Assembly: GCA_022495995.1 (NCBI GenBank)
Contig: JAFEMH010001244.1
Coordinates: 268,001 to 332,000 of the forward strand
DNA from: Adenophora triphylla var. japonica
Lineage: Eukaryota; Streptophyta; Magnoliopsida; Asterales; Campanulaceae
Length of the DNA: 64,000 nt
Reading direction: 5' to 3'
A program made the translations under genes and the position numbers. Position 1 is the stretch's first letter. Every line of letters begins with the position of its first letter. The notes below the pieces were generated by a model. The model saw nothing but the letters and a program-made list of their open reading frames with translations. It ran no database searches and was not told the origin of the DNA. Below are positions 1 through 8,604 of the stretch, piece after piece.

Positions 1-442
1 TAATTTCTGCTTTGATAGTTTATCAAAGATTCACCTTATACACCTTATCTCTATATACATACTACTCCCTTCAAAAGAGTGAGGCTTGTCTTTAGGCAAC
101 CTTACTCCTTAGTCATGATTCTCGCCATTCTGCTTTACTTAGCTTTGCGGCGACTTAGATAAACCGCATCTTAAAACCACATTAAATCATATTACACATC
201 ACATTTCTGCGGCAAACCGCCCTTGACACCCACCGCATTTGCGACAATCCACATAGGGCCACATTTGGCGCCTTAGATTCCGTGGCCAAACTTTCTTGTT
301 CCAATCTTGTTCCATTTTGCCTGGCACCTTTAAGCCAGGTCTTTTCTGTGCCTGTTAAAAAACCAGGACTTTTCTGTGCCTGGCCCTACAAGCCAGGACT
401 TTTGTTTTGATATGCCTGGCCCTACAAGCCAGGACTTTCTGT
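1..442 (-). other. T1 3' non-coding region with repeated CCTGGC hairpins
   Basis: No gene is seen. At about 318-437 the segment has three near-repeats of a small inverted repeat of the form GCCTGGC, a short spacer, then GCCAGG, followed by ACTTTTCTGTGCC or similar. It adjoins the 39-bp array and is probably part of the T1 3' region. The 3' LTR boundary is not visible. Confidence 0.5.
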
Positions 443-815
443 GCGGCAACCTTCCTTGCCTCCTTCTTCGCGCTTTACTTGGCGGCAACCTTCATTGCCT
501 CCATCTTCAAGCTCTTCTTGGCAGCAATCTTCATTGCCTCCACCTTCAAGCTCTTCTTTGCGGCAATCTTTACTTGCCTCCATCTTCAAGCTTTACTTGG
601 CGGCAACCTTCATTGCCTCCATCTTCAAGCTTTACTTGACGGCAACCTTCACTTTCCTCCATCTTCAAGCTTTACTTGGCGGCAACCTTTATTGCCTCCA
701 TCTTCAATCTTTACTGGCGGCAATCTTCACTTGCCTCCATCTTCAAGCTTTTCTTGGCGGCAATCTTTACTTGCCTCTATCTTCACGCTTTACTTGGCGG
801 CAACCTCCATTTCAT
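443..815. repeat. 39-40 bp tandem array in T1 3' region
   Basis: About nine to ten degenerate copies of a unit that begins GGCGGCAACC and continues with TTCATTGCCTCC and ATCTTCAAGCTTTACTT. Starts measured at 481, 520, 559, 599, 638 and 678 give a period of 39-40 bp. Open frames of up to 157 codons run through it in all three plus frames. They come from the repeat and are not genes. From 816 to 1113 I see no gene. Confidence 0.9.
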
Positions 816-1113
816 TCATTCACTCTTGCTGTCATCCCGTGCTCGCCTTGTGCTCCCCGTTTCATGAAACACAAAGTTAACATTTGTTAGAGCTGGACAT
901 TTATTCGACAAATATTGCACAAAGATATCGCCAAGAAATTTCCTTCATCTTCGATAATATATACAAGTTACATCATTCTAGCCTACCAAATTTTACATAA
1001 CTTTTCCCCCTAGATGTGACAATCATAATGCTCGAATTACAAGAAAAGTTATATAACTTTTGCTATCTAGGACGACAATCAAAATGGTTAAATCAGGAAC
1101 AGAAGCGACAAAT

Positions 1114-2409
1114 TCACTGGTAAAACTGCTTCAGGTGATCAACATTCCAGGCATTCTTTAGCTCCTCGCCATCCTTCTTCTTCAGCTTATAAGTCCCTTC
1201 ACGAACGACTTTGGTCACTTGGAACGGGGCCTCCCACTTTTCATTCAACTTTGTAAACCCTGGCTTTGGCCCAGCGGCCTCCACACTTCTAAGGACCCAA
1301 TCCCCGACATTGAACGACCTCTTGTTCACCCTCTTATCATGCTGCGCCTTCATCCTCTGCTTATAATTGATCATTCTCATTCTCGCTTGAAGCCTCTTCT
1401 TGTTAGTCAAATCAAGATCATTGCAGCGCCTTTGGCCATTTCGCACTTCATCATAATAAGTCACCATGTATGTCGGCAAGGCCATTTTGGCTGGCGCCAT
1501 TGCCTCTGATCCATAAGTAAGCACAAAGGCGGTTTCTCCAGTTGAGCCCTTTACAATTGTCCTCACATACCACAATGCCGTTGGCAACTCTTCCAACCAA
1601 GCTCCACTTCTTCCTTCCAAATTTTTGCATAGGGCAGCAATGATTTGTTTGTTTGCCGCCTCAGCCTGCCCATTACATTGCGGCCTATACACAGCCGACA
1701 TCCAATGTTTAACATTCAATCTCGCGCACTGAGCTGAAAACTTCTTGCCAAATTGAGTCCCATGATCGGAAACAATTGCTCTGGGCAGCCCAAATCTACA
1801 CCAAATATTCTCTTGAACAAACTTTATCACATTATCTTCACTTATTGTCGCCAGCGCTTTCGCCTCTGTCCACTTTGTAAAGTAATCTACTGCAACGACC
1901 ACATGTTGGCATCCTCCCTTGGCCTTTGGGAACGGCCCAATCAAATCTATTCCCCACATATCAAAAGGCCACGTTGCCAATATAGGAGTTTGTTCAGTTG
2001 TTGGCTGGCGGGGAATATTGCCGTGCCTCTCGCACTTCTTAACATAGCTTTCAGCATATTTCCTCAAGGTTGGCCAATAATACCCATGAAACAAAACTTT
2101 ATCAGCCAAAGTTCTCGCTCCGGGGTGGCCTCCACATACCCCCTCATGAATCTCGAACAAAACTTTCTGCACCATGCTTGGCTCTATGCAACTCATCAAC
2201 GGCTTTGAAAAAGATTTCCTGTACAAAACACCATCCTGGACTGTAAACCGCGGTGAGGTCACCTTTACCAACTTGGCCTTTTCCTCATCAGGTGGCAACT
2301 CTCCCTTGTCCAAAAATTCTTTCATTTCAATCACCCAATTCTTTTCAGCCTCCTCAATCTCCATAATTACTGGCCGGTTGATTGCCGGCATATCAACATA
2401 TTCAACCAA
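1114..2409 (-). CDS. T1 integrase (3' part of pol)
   Basis: A 431-residue frame with an H2C2-type zinc-binding region near residues 85-135, then a retroviral-type integrase core. The core acidic residues are visible in WGIDLIGPF, IVSDHGTQF and GQAEAANK (D, D, E), followed by a C-terminal DNA-binding region ending HLKQFYQ. No chromodomain is seen, as expected for Tat. The zinc region reads KKCERHGNI where relatives usually have two cysteines (C-x2-C), so the last zinc ligand looks lost, possibly by a short in-frame deletion. The frame is the same as the upstream RNase H frame. They are separated by in-frame TGA (about 2440) and TAG (2410-2412), so the listed start is simply the first codon after the TAG. 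Integrase inserts the cDNA copy into host DNA; this copy is presumably inactive. Confidence 0.9.
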   Translation of the reverse strand: MVEYVDMPAINRPVIMEIEEAEKNWVIEMKEFLDKGELPPDEEKAKLVKVTSPRFTVQDGVLYRKSFSKPLMSCIEPSMVQKVLFEIHEGVCGGHPGARTLADKVLFHGYYWPTLRKYAESYVKKCERHGNIPRQPTTEQTPILATWPFDMWGIDLIGPFPKAKGGCQHVVVAVDYFTKWTEAKALATISEDNVIKFVQENIWCRFGLPRAIVSDHGTQFGKKFSAQCARLNVKHWMSAVYRPQCNGQAEAANKQIIAALCKNLEGRSGAWLEELPTALWYVRTIVKGSTGETAFVLTYGSEAMAPAKMALPTYMVTYYDEVRNGQRRCNDLDLTNKKRLQARMRMINYKQRMKAQHDKRVNKRSFNVGDWVLRSVEAAGPKPGFTKLNEKWEAPFQVTKVVREGTYKLKKKDGEELKNAWNVDHLKQFYQ

Positions 2410-2439
2410 CTACTCACTAGCCGAGCCTTGCTCATCACC

Positions 2440-3627
2440 TCATGCCGCCCTGCTCAACGAGCCTGCCCCCGAATTTTCAGCTCTATCAATATGAACAAGC
2501 TCCCAAAAATCAAAACCTCTCAAGATACTTCTCACCAAATTGCAATACTTTACCAAAATTGGGTGCAACACCCCATACTCGCCCCTGAATTGGTTAACAA
2601 TCAGCTGGGAATCCGAATGAATAACAATCTTTTTCAGCCCAATATCTCTCGCCAACTCAATCCCCGCAATCAAAGCCTCATACTCTGCCTGGTTGTTGGA
2701 AACAAAAAATTTAAATCTCAAAGCTTTCTCATACTTGAGCTCCTCACCAGGTGAAACCAGAATGATTCCCGCTCTGCCTCTATCTTTAGCTGATGAGCCA
2801 TCCACATGTAATCTCCAACAATTTGGCGGCCTCTCCTTATCTTCAATCAAGCTAGGCACAACTCTCTTTGTTGCCTTTTTCTTCCTTGCCTCCTCTGTAA
2901 ATTCCGCCCGAGACTTGGTAAATGAAGTTTCAACAATAAAGTTAGCCAACGCCTGCGCCTTTATCGCCCGGCGGGATTCATACCTTATATCAAACTCAGT
3001 TAACTCAATCGACCATTTCAACAATCTTCCCGTCGAATCAGGCTGTTGCAAAAAATTTCTCAGTGGGGCATTCGTCAAAACAATAATAGTGTGTGACACA
3101 AAATAAGCCCTCAATTTTCTCGCAGCAACCACTAAAGTATATGCCAACTTCTCGGCATTAAAATATCTCGCTTCAATCTCACTCAACGCCTTCGAAACAT
3201 AATAAACCGGCCTCTGAATACTCCCCTCTTCTCTCACCAACACGACAGCCACCGAATAATCTAAAGCCGCTAAATAAACATACAACTCCTCTCCCTCAAC
3301 TAGGCTACACAATAGTGTCGACTTCCCCAAACAAGCCTTCATCTCCTCAAAAGCAACATTGCATTCCTCATCCCAAACAAACTTCTTCCTGCCTTTCAAC
3401 ACTTTAAAAAATGGCAAACACCTCTCAGCAGATCTGGAAATAAATCTCCCCAAGGCAATAATCCTCCCGTTCAACCTCTGGATCTCGCGAATAGATTTAG
3501 GTGGCGACATGTCCAGCAAAGCCTGAATTTTCTCGGGGTTGGCCTCGATCCCCCGCCTATTCACCAAAAATCCCAAAAACTTTCCCGCCATGACACCAAA
3601 AGTACACTTACTCGGATTCAACTTCAT
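2440..3627 (-). CDS. T1 RT C-terminus, RNase H and additional RNase H
   Basis: The 395-residue frame starts in the RT thumb (MKLNPSKCTFGV). It continues through the gypsy-type RNase H (YYVSKALSEIEARY region, about residues 150-230) and ends with a second RNase H at about 270-395, with VDGSSAKDRG, NNQAEYEALIAG and IHSDSQLIVNQ carrying the first acidic residues. This extra RNase H marks the Tat lineage. The last acidic position, normally the Asp of an ADxLS-type motif, reads AGSLS here, so a catalytic Asp appears changed to Gly. The frame overlaps the upstream RT piece by a few bases in another frame, indicating a frameshift. It ends at a TGA that is likely a decayed CGA. Confidence 0.9.
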   Translation of the reverse strand: MKLNPSKCTFGVMAGKFLGFLVNRRGIEANPEKIQALLDMSPPKSIREIQRLNGRIIALGRFISRSAERCLPFFKVLKGRKKFVWDEECNVAFEEMKACLGKSTLLCSLVEGEELYVYLAALDYSVAVVLVREEGSIQRPVYYVSKALSEIEARYFNAEKLAYTLVVAARKLRAYFVSHTIIVLTNAPLRNFLQQPDSTGRLLKWSIELTEFDIRYESRRAIKAQALANFIVETSFTKSRAEFTEEARKKKATKRVVPSLIEDKERPPNCWRLHVDGSSAKDRGRAGIILVSPGEELKYEKALRFKFFVSNNQAEYEALIAGIELARDIGLKKIVIHSDSQLIVNQFRGEYGVLHPILVKYCNLVRSILRGFDFWELVHIDRAENSGAGSLSRAA

Positions 3628-4363
3628 TGAATTTTCCTCAGATTATCAAACGTCTCGGCGAGATCCAACAAATGATCATTTTCTTTTGTCTTGATTACCA
3701 TATCATCAATATAAGCTTCAATCTTCCGCCCAATCTGCGACTTAAACACTTCATTCACCATTCTCTGATAAGTCGCTCCAGCATTCTTTAACCCAAACGG
3801 CATCATCTTGTAGCAAAAATTTCCCTTCGGCGTCCTGAAGGCTGTTTTCGCCCTGTCCTCCTCCACCATTTTAATCTGATGGTATCCAGAGTAAGCATCA
3901 ATGCAACTAAAAACTGTGACCTACAATAGAATCAATCAATTTATCAATTTTGGGTAGCGGGTAACAATCCTTGGGGAACGTCGTATTCAAATCTGTAATG
4001 TCTATACACATTCTCCATTTTTTATTCAACTTTAGAACCATGACAGGGCAGGTCAGCCAAATGGTATACTGGATCTTCTAAATTATTCCCGCTTTCAACA
4101 ACTTATCAACTTCCTCCAAAACAGTCTTCTCCTTCTCTGGCGACAAATGCCTCACTTTCTGTTTAAACGGCTCAATGCTTGGGTCAGCATTTAAGCAATG
4201 CATGGCAACGTTTTCATCAATGCCTCTCATGTCCTCCGGCTTCCAAGCAAAAACATCTAAATTTTCCTTCAGAAAATCCACCAAACAATCCTTCTCATCC
4301 CACGACAATTATTTTCCAATCTTAATTTTTTTGCTCCGGAAAATAGTTGTTAACCTCTTGTGA
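3624..4363 (-). pseudogene. T1 reverse transcriptase, N-terminal part (broken)
   Basis: Minus-strand pieces at 4078-4308 (…NLDVFAWKPEDMRGI…) and 3624-3869 (KMMPFGLKNAGATYQRM, then the catalytic YIDDM box) are the N-terminal and palm parts of a Ty3/gypsy RT. Between them, about 3870-4077, the expected RT reading is recoverable only with frameshifts and stops. Coding similarity continues to about 4363, where T2 LTR sequence begins abruptly. The catalytic YIDD is present, but the gene is not functional. Confidence 0.85.
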
Positions 4364-4765
4364 TGATGTGTATCCGACCGTGCCGATTTTAAAACTTTGG
4401 GTCGCCCGACAAGACTTTTTTGTTTGTTTTTAAAAAACTTTATCGGACTTAAAAGAAAATCGTTTTCGTAGTCGCCACGCCGTTTTTTGTTTAAGGGTCA
4501 AAACTTTGAAAAATACCCAAAATTAGAGAAAATGGGTTCGGAGGTCACGTTACACTCCGGGAAGAACATTGGTGTTTACCCGGAATGCCTCGTATGACGA
4601 GTCTTCCTCACTTGAAACCTTTTGTGTGTGTGTGTGTGTGTATTTTAAAGGGACTTTTCAGAAAATAACTGAAATTGTAAGGACTGAACTGAAAAACAGT
4701 TTGAAAACAGGGATTAAACTAAAAATAACAGAAAAATGAGGGACTGTTTGCAGATGACAATGTCA

Positions 4766-4807
4766 TCCACGTGGACAAGACTGCATTGCAATCTTATCCG
4801 CGCGGAT
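4766..4807. promoter_or_regulatory. Palindrome pair in T2 LTR A, distal
   Basis: TCCACGTGGA at 4766-4775 and ATCCGCGCGGAT at 4796-4807 are perfect palindromes whose 10-bp cores start 31 bp apart. Both lie in related context (GCAATCTTATCC on one side). LTR B has the same pair at 46022-46033 and 46053-46064 with the same 31-bp step. They are close to the 3' end of the LTR, beyond the TATA box and probably in the transcribed part. Confidence 0.7.
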
Positions 4808-5836
4808 AGGGTTGCAGTCTCCATATTTTACAGTTTCCAGTTTAGTCACTGTAATTTCCAGAAAGTTAACTGAATTTACAGGACTTAACTGGAATTGTAA
4901 CTGAAAGACAGAAAGTAAATGGGGATTTGGATTTTGGCATCCATGCTTGTCCTCTCTTTCCCTAGACTTTGATTAGTGGTCATAAGTGATTAAGCCACTT
5001 AATCAAGTCATCCCGGGGGTACGTTGGGACTTTGTGAGCATTTCATTTGCTAAGGAAAAAGGGGAATTTGACATGAAAGTAAATTGACAAGAGAGTTAGG
5101 CCAAGATGTATCTCCTACATCTTGTGTGACCTATTTTGTAAGTCTAGATGATGTTCATCCAAGGAAAGTGTTCCAAGGTGAGCATCTTAGACATGGGGAG
5201 GGGAATTTGCAAGGAATGTAAATAATGTGGACCATTTGAAATGGTCATCTATGGAGATTGACTCCAAGATGACCATATTTAGGTCAAGAAAATAAGTAAA
5301 ACTAAAAATGTAAAGAGGCATGAAATTAGATAGTGTGAACCATTTAGAAGTGGTCATATGTGGAGATTGACTCCTAAATGACCATCTTCTAGGTCAAGCA
5401 AACAAGTACCAAGAGATGTAAAAGAAAGGGAGTGGGTAATGACATAAAATAAAATGTGGATCACCTTAGAGGATCATCCATGGAAATGGATTCCATGGAG
5501 ATCCTCTTGGATCCTTGGGACAAGAGGGGAAGGGGAGTTCAAACAAGAAGTAACAACAACCACTTCACATCATTTATGTAAGAAGATGTATGTATGATTG
5601 AGTTTTGAGTAAGGAAGAACAAGGGTATTACCAATGTTTCTTGAACTTGAGTGTAGGGTTTGAAGGTTTCAAAAGGTTAGTAGAGGTTTTGGGATGGATT
5701 AGAGGATGAATATGGTGTGGAATTTGAGTTTTGAACGTGTAAATGGTTGTTTGAGGGTGGATTTGGGCAGAGTGACAGTAGGTTTTCGTATTTTTTGGGC
5801 CTTTTTTCTCTCTCTTAAACTGAGGGAGAAGGGGGG

Positions 5837-5909
5837 TATTTATAGGTTGCCTGGGTGCTAATCTTATCCGCGTGGACAAGATTGTAGGTGCAATCTTGTT
5901 CGCGCGGAT
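5837..5909 (-). promoter_or_regulatory. T2 LTR A core promoter with palindrome pair
   Basis: On the minus strand CCTATAAATACCCCC (TATA at 5837-5844) is preceded by TCCGCGTGGA-type sites at 5867-5876 and 5899-5908, 32 bp apart, with the nearer site 22 bp upstream of the TATA box. The same arrangement is present in LTR B. This would drive sense (minus-strand) transcription of the element if active. The palindromes recur upstream of the antisense genes of T2. Confidence 0.75.
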
Positions 5910-6146
5910 GACCCAAGCAGGCGTGCCTGAATAGTGCAGAAAAGCAGTTTTGGCATTTTGTTCTTGGTCAATATTCCATTTTATTGGGAATGACAGACTT
6001 CCAGCGAGGTAATTGTCCATTTTTTTATTCCTAAGAGGTCCTTCCTCATTCAAATTGTCAAAATAATGTCCAAAATGCCCCTAAATGATTATAAATCATT
6101 GATTTGGGCTGACGGAACATTAATAACCCAGATTGGGGTACTTACA

Positions 6147-6160
6147 GTAGCCCCTCGGCG
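6147..6160 (-). other. T2 polypurine tract
   Basis: On the minus strand the bases immediately before the LTR start read GTCGCCGAGGGGCTAC. The purine run GAGGGG next to the LTR is the expected primer site for plus-strand DNA synthesis. T3 has the nearly identical GCCGAGGGGCTC at 33083-33094. Confidence 0.75.
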
Positions 6161-6249
6161 ACGGTACTTCAGGGGAAGTGGGGTCGTCGATAAAGTGAGG
6201 ATCCCAATCTGGCAAACGTTGCCGAGATGGGCGAGGAGGTGACCGAGTC

Positions 6250-6345
6250 GGTCAAATGGCTGGACCCTTAACGAAAGGATTCCTACGTATCCCTTGTGGG
6301 AATCAAGCCTGTTGTAGTTCAGGTCTTGCGGGGGAAAGGAGCGGT
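6250..6345 (-). other. Conserved pre-PPT block of T2 (hairpin plus ACGTAGG)
   Basis: On the minus strand the block reads GGCTTGATTCCC, short loop, AAGGGATACGTAGGAATCC, then GGTCCAGCCATTTGAC. It is almost the same as T3 32905-32990 although the elements are otherwise diverged here. The CCC/GGG arms can pair into a small hairpin. A related block follows integrase in both elements. The function is unknown; an RNA-structure or packaging role is only inference. Confidence 0.65.
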
Positions 6346-6384
6346 CAAACGAATAGACCTCCCACCGCATTTTTGTTGCCGAAG

Positions 6385-7050
6385 GTAAATTCGACTAACG
6401 AAGGCGTTGCCGAAGGAAGACTCGACTTAGCGGAGGCATTGCCGAAGACTGACTCGACTTAGCGGAGGCATTGCCGAAGACTGACTCGACTTAGCGAAGG
6501 CATTGTCGAAGACTGACTCGACTTAGAGGAAGCGTTGTCGAAGACTGACTCGACTTAGCGGAAGCATTGTCGAAGACTGACTCGACTTAGCAGAAGCGTT
6601 GCCAAAGACAGACTCGACTTAGCAAAAGCATTGCCGAAGACTAACTCAACTTAGCAGAAGCGTTGCCGAAGACAGACTCGACTTAGCGGAAGCGTCGCTG
6701 AAGACTGATTCGACTAACGGAGGCATTGTCGAAGACAGACATGACTTAGCGGAGGCGTCACCGAAGACTGACTCGACTTAGCAGAAGCATTGCCGAAGAC
6801 AGACTCGACTTAGCGGAAGCGTCGCCGAAGACAGACTCGACTTAGCAGAAGCGTTGCCGAAGACAGACTCGACTTAGCGGAAGCGTCACCGAAGACAGAC
6901 TCGACTTAGCGGAAGTGTCGCCGAAGACAGACTCGACTTAGCGGAAGCGTTGCCGAAGACTGACTCGACTTAGCAGAAGCGTTGCCGAAGATAGACTCGA
7001 CTTAGCGAAAGCGTTGCCGAAGACTGACTCGACTTAGCGGAAGCGTCTAT
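6385..7050. repeat. 32-bp tandem array, T2 3' region
   Basis: Roughly 20 copies of a unit containing GCCGAAGACTGACTCGACTT and AGCGGAAGC. Starts at 6441, 6473 and 6505 give an exact 32-bp period. The copies vary by point changes only and no unique spacers separate them. Confidence 0.9.
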
Positions 7051-7068
7051 ACCTAGATTGAGACTTAG

Positions 7069-7312
7069 TTCAGGAGTATGAACTTAAGTCGAGGCTCGGT
7101 TCAGGAGTATGAGCCTAAATTGGGACATAGTTCAGGAGTATGAACTTAAGTCGAGGCTTGGTTCAGGGGTATGAACCTAAATTGGGGCTCGGTTCAGGAG
7201 TATGAACCTAAGTCGAGGCTTGGTTCAGGAGTATGAGCCTAAATTGGGACTTAGTTCAGGAGTATGAACCTAAGTCGAGGTTTGGTTCAGGAGTATGAAC
7301 CTAAATGGGGAC
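7069..7312. repeat. 31-bp array with 62-bp higher-order alternation
   Basis: Copies of TTCAGGAGTATGAACCTAA step by 31 bp (7069, 7100 and onward), about eight units. Two variants, one ending AAGTCGAGG and one AAATTGGGG, mostly alternate and give a 62-bp higher-order unit. The array directly follows the 32-bp array but the sequences are unrelated. Confidence 0.85.
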
Positions 7313-7379
7313 TATTCGAAGGCATTCTTGCCGAAGAAGATTTGAGCTTACTATAACTGTCGGGGAAAAGGGTGATCGT

Positions 7380-7450
7380 GTTGGTCAAGTGGCTTGACCT
7401 ATGGTAGGCTACCTACGTATCCCAGATGGGAATCAAGCCTGGACATAGTT
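7380..7450 (-). other. Second copy of the pre-PPT block inside the T2 3' region
   Basis: Minus-strand CCGAACTATG, CAGGCTTGATTCCC, then GGGATACGTAGG repeats the pre-PPT block of 6250-6345 about 1.1 kb further into the element. It sits between the 31-bp and 71-bp arrays, which suggests the arrays grew between duplicated blocks. Confidence 0.6.
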
Positions 7451-7479
7451 CGGAAACTGCTGGGGATATGTGCTTTTGG

Positions 7480-8410
7480 TGCGGGCTTACAATGATGACC
7501 GAGGTTGAAAACGAGGAAGGAAATGGACTTCCGTTAGGTTTTCGTTAAAGGACGGGCTTACGATGATGGTCAGGCTTGAAAACTAGGATGGGAATGGACT
7601 TCTGTTAGGTTTTCGTTAAAAGACGGGCTTACGATGACGGTCGGGGTTGAAAAAGAGGAAGGGAATGGACTTCTGTTAAGTTTTCGTTAAAGGACGGGCT
7701 TACGATGATGGCTGGGGTTGAAAACTAGGAAGAGAATGGACTTTCGTTAAGTTTTCTCTAAATGAACGGGCTTACGATGATGGTCGGGGTTGAAAACTGG
7801 GAAGAAAATGGGCTTCCGTTAGGTTTTCGTTAAAGGACGGGCTTACGATGATGGCCGAGGTTGAAAATGAGGAAGGGAATGGAATTCTGTTAGGTTTTCG
7901 CTAAATGAACGGGCTTACGATGACGGTCGGGGTTGAAAACTAGGAAGAAAATGGGCTTCCGTTAGGTTTTCATTAAAGGACGGGCTTACGATGACGGCCG
8001 GGGTTGAAAACTAGGAAGAGAATGGACTTCCGTTAAGTTTTCATTAAGAGACGGGCTTACGATGACGGTCGGGGTTGAAAACTAGGAAGGAAATGGACTT
8101 CCGTTAAGTTTTCGTTAAGAGACGGGCTTACGATGACGGCCGGGGTTGAAAACTAGGAAGGGAATGGACTTCCGTTAAGTTTTCATTAAAGGATGGGCTT
8201 ACGATGACGGTCGGGGTTGAAAACTAGGAAGGGAATGGACTTCCGTTAAGTTTTAGTTAAAGGACGGGCTTACGATGACGGCCGGGGTTGAAAACTAGGA
8301 AGAAAATGGGCTTCCGTTAAGTTTTCGTTAAAGGACGGGCTTACAATGACGGCCGGGCTTGAAAACTAGGAAGGGAATGGACTTCCGTTAAGTTTTAGTT
8401 AAAGGAGTTA
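7480..8410. repeat. 71-bp tandem array, T2 3' region
   Basis: About 13 copies of a unit running GACGGGCTTACGATGACGG, TCGGGGTTGAAAACTAGG, AATGGACTTCCGTTAAG. Starts at 7551, 7622 and 7693 give a 71-bp period. It is unrelated to the 31-, 32- and 73-bp arrays of the same element. No coding sequence is seen. Confidence 0.9.
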
Positions 8411-8480
8411 ACTGCCTGTTAAACTAGGGATCTGAATGCAGAGGGCCAGGAATTAAAAGGGCAAAACAGGAATTTCGCCC

Positions 8481-8535
8481 TGCAATCTTATCCGCGCAGA
8501 TAGGACCAGCAGGGCGCTTGGTTTAAAAAAACTGG
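8481..8535 (+). promoter_or_regulatory. Candidate promoter of T2 antisense gene 1
   Basis: ATCCGCGCAGAT at 8490-8501, preceded by TGCAATCTT exactly as in the LTR sites, is followed 22 bp later by the TATA-like TTTAAAAAAA (8522-8531) and about 75 bp later by the first ATG (8605). Only one palindrome is recognisable here; the distal partner seen in other T2 promoters is absent or decayed. Confidence 0.55.
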
Positions 8536-8604
8536 ACAGTAGTGTCTTCTTCTCCAGTTTTCAAAAAGACAGACGAGAGAAAGAGAGAAAACAGAGGGAG
8601 AAAA

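Larger units (their letters stand above)
1..4363 (-). mobile_element. T1: truncated Tat-like Ty3/gypsy retrotransposon
   Basis: Read on the minus strand this segment carries RT, RNase H, a second RNase H and integrase, then a non-coding 3' region with a tandem array. The order RT-RNH-extra RNH-IN is the Ty3/gypsy order, and the additional RNase H before integrase is characteristic of the Tat lineage (established knowledge). Gag, protease and both LTRs are missing from the window. The coding part stops at the edge of the T2 LTR near 4363, so T2 probably interrupted T1. The remainder of T1 is not found on the far side of T2 at 47400, so the locus is rearranged. In-frame TGA and TAG codons and a broken RT show it is dead. 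Confidence 0.85.
4364..6146 (-). repeat. T2 3' LTR (LTR A)
   Basis: About 1.78 kb, aligned along its length with 45621-47399. On the minus strand it starts TGTAAGTACCCC next to the PPT and ends near 4364; the exact end is ambiguous among TG starts at 4361, 4364 and 4367. It contains a TG microsatellite at about 4622-4640, a TATA promoter at 5837-5844, and two pairs of CG-cored palindromes (4766/4797 and 5867/5899). It differs from LTR B by many substitutions and indels, far more than the two T3 LTRs differ from each other. The minus ORF at 5628-6053 is not a gene. Confidence 0.85.

Noticed and set aside
376..890. Three overlapping plus-strand ORFs of 87-157 codons
   Set aside because: They are translations of the same 39-40 bp array in different frames, with no start context or known domain.
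4622..4640. TG microsatellites at 4622 and about 45868 as promoter signals
   Set aside because: Simple repeats shared by both T2 LTRs; no evidence of function beyond length variation.
5628..6370. Minus-strand ORFs of 141 and 93 codons over the T2 LTR and PPT area
   Set aside because: They cover LTR promoter and PPT sequence and show no protein similarity. LTR B does not preserve the frame.
6385..8410. CRISPR-like appearance of the 32-bp and 71-bp repeats
   Set aside because: Units are contiguous, with no unique spacers, no cas genes and a plant transposon context. They are ordinary tandem arrays.
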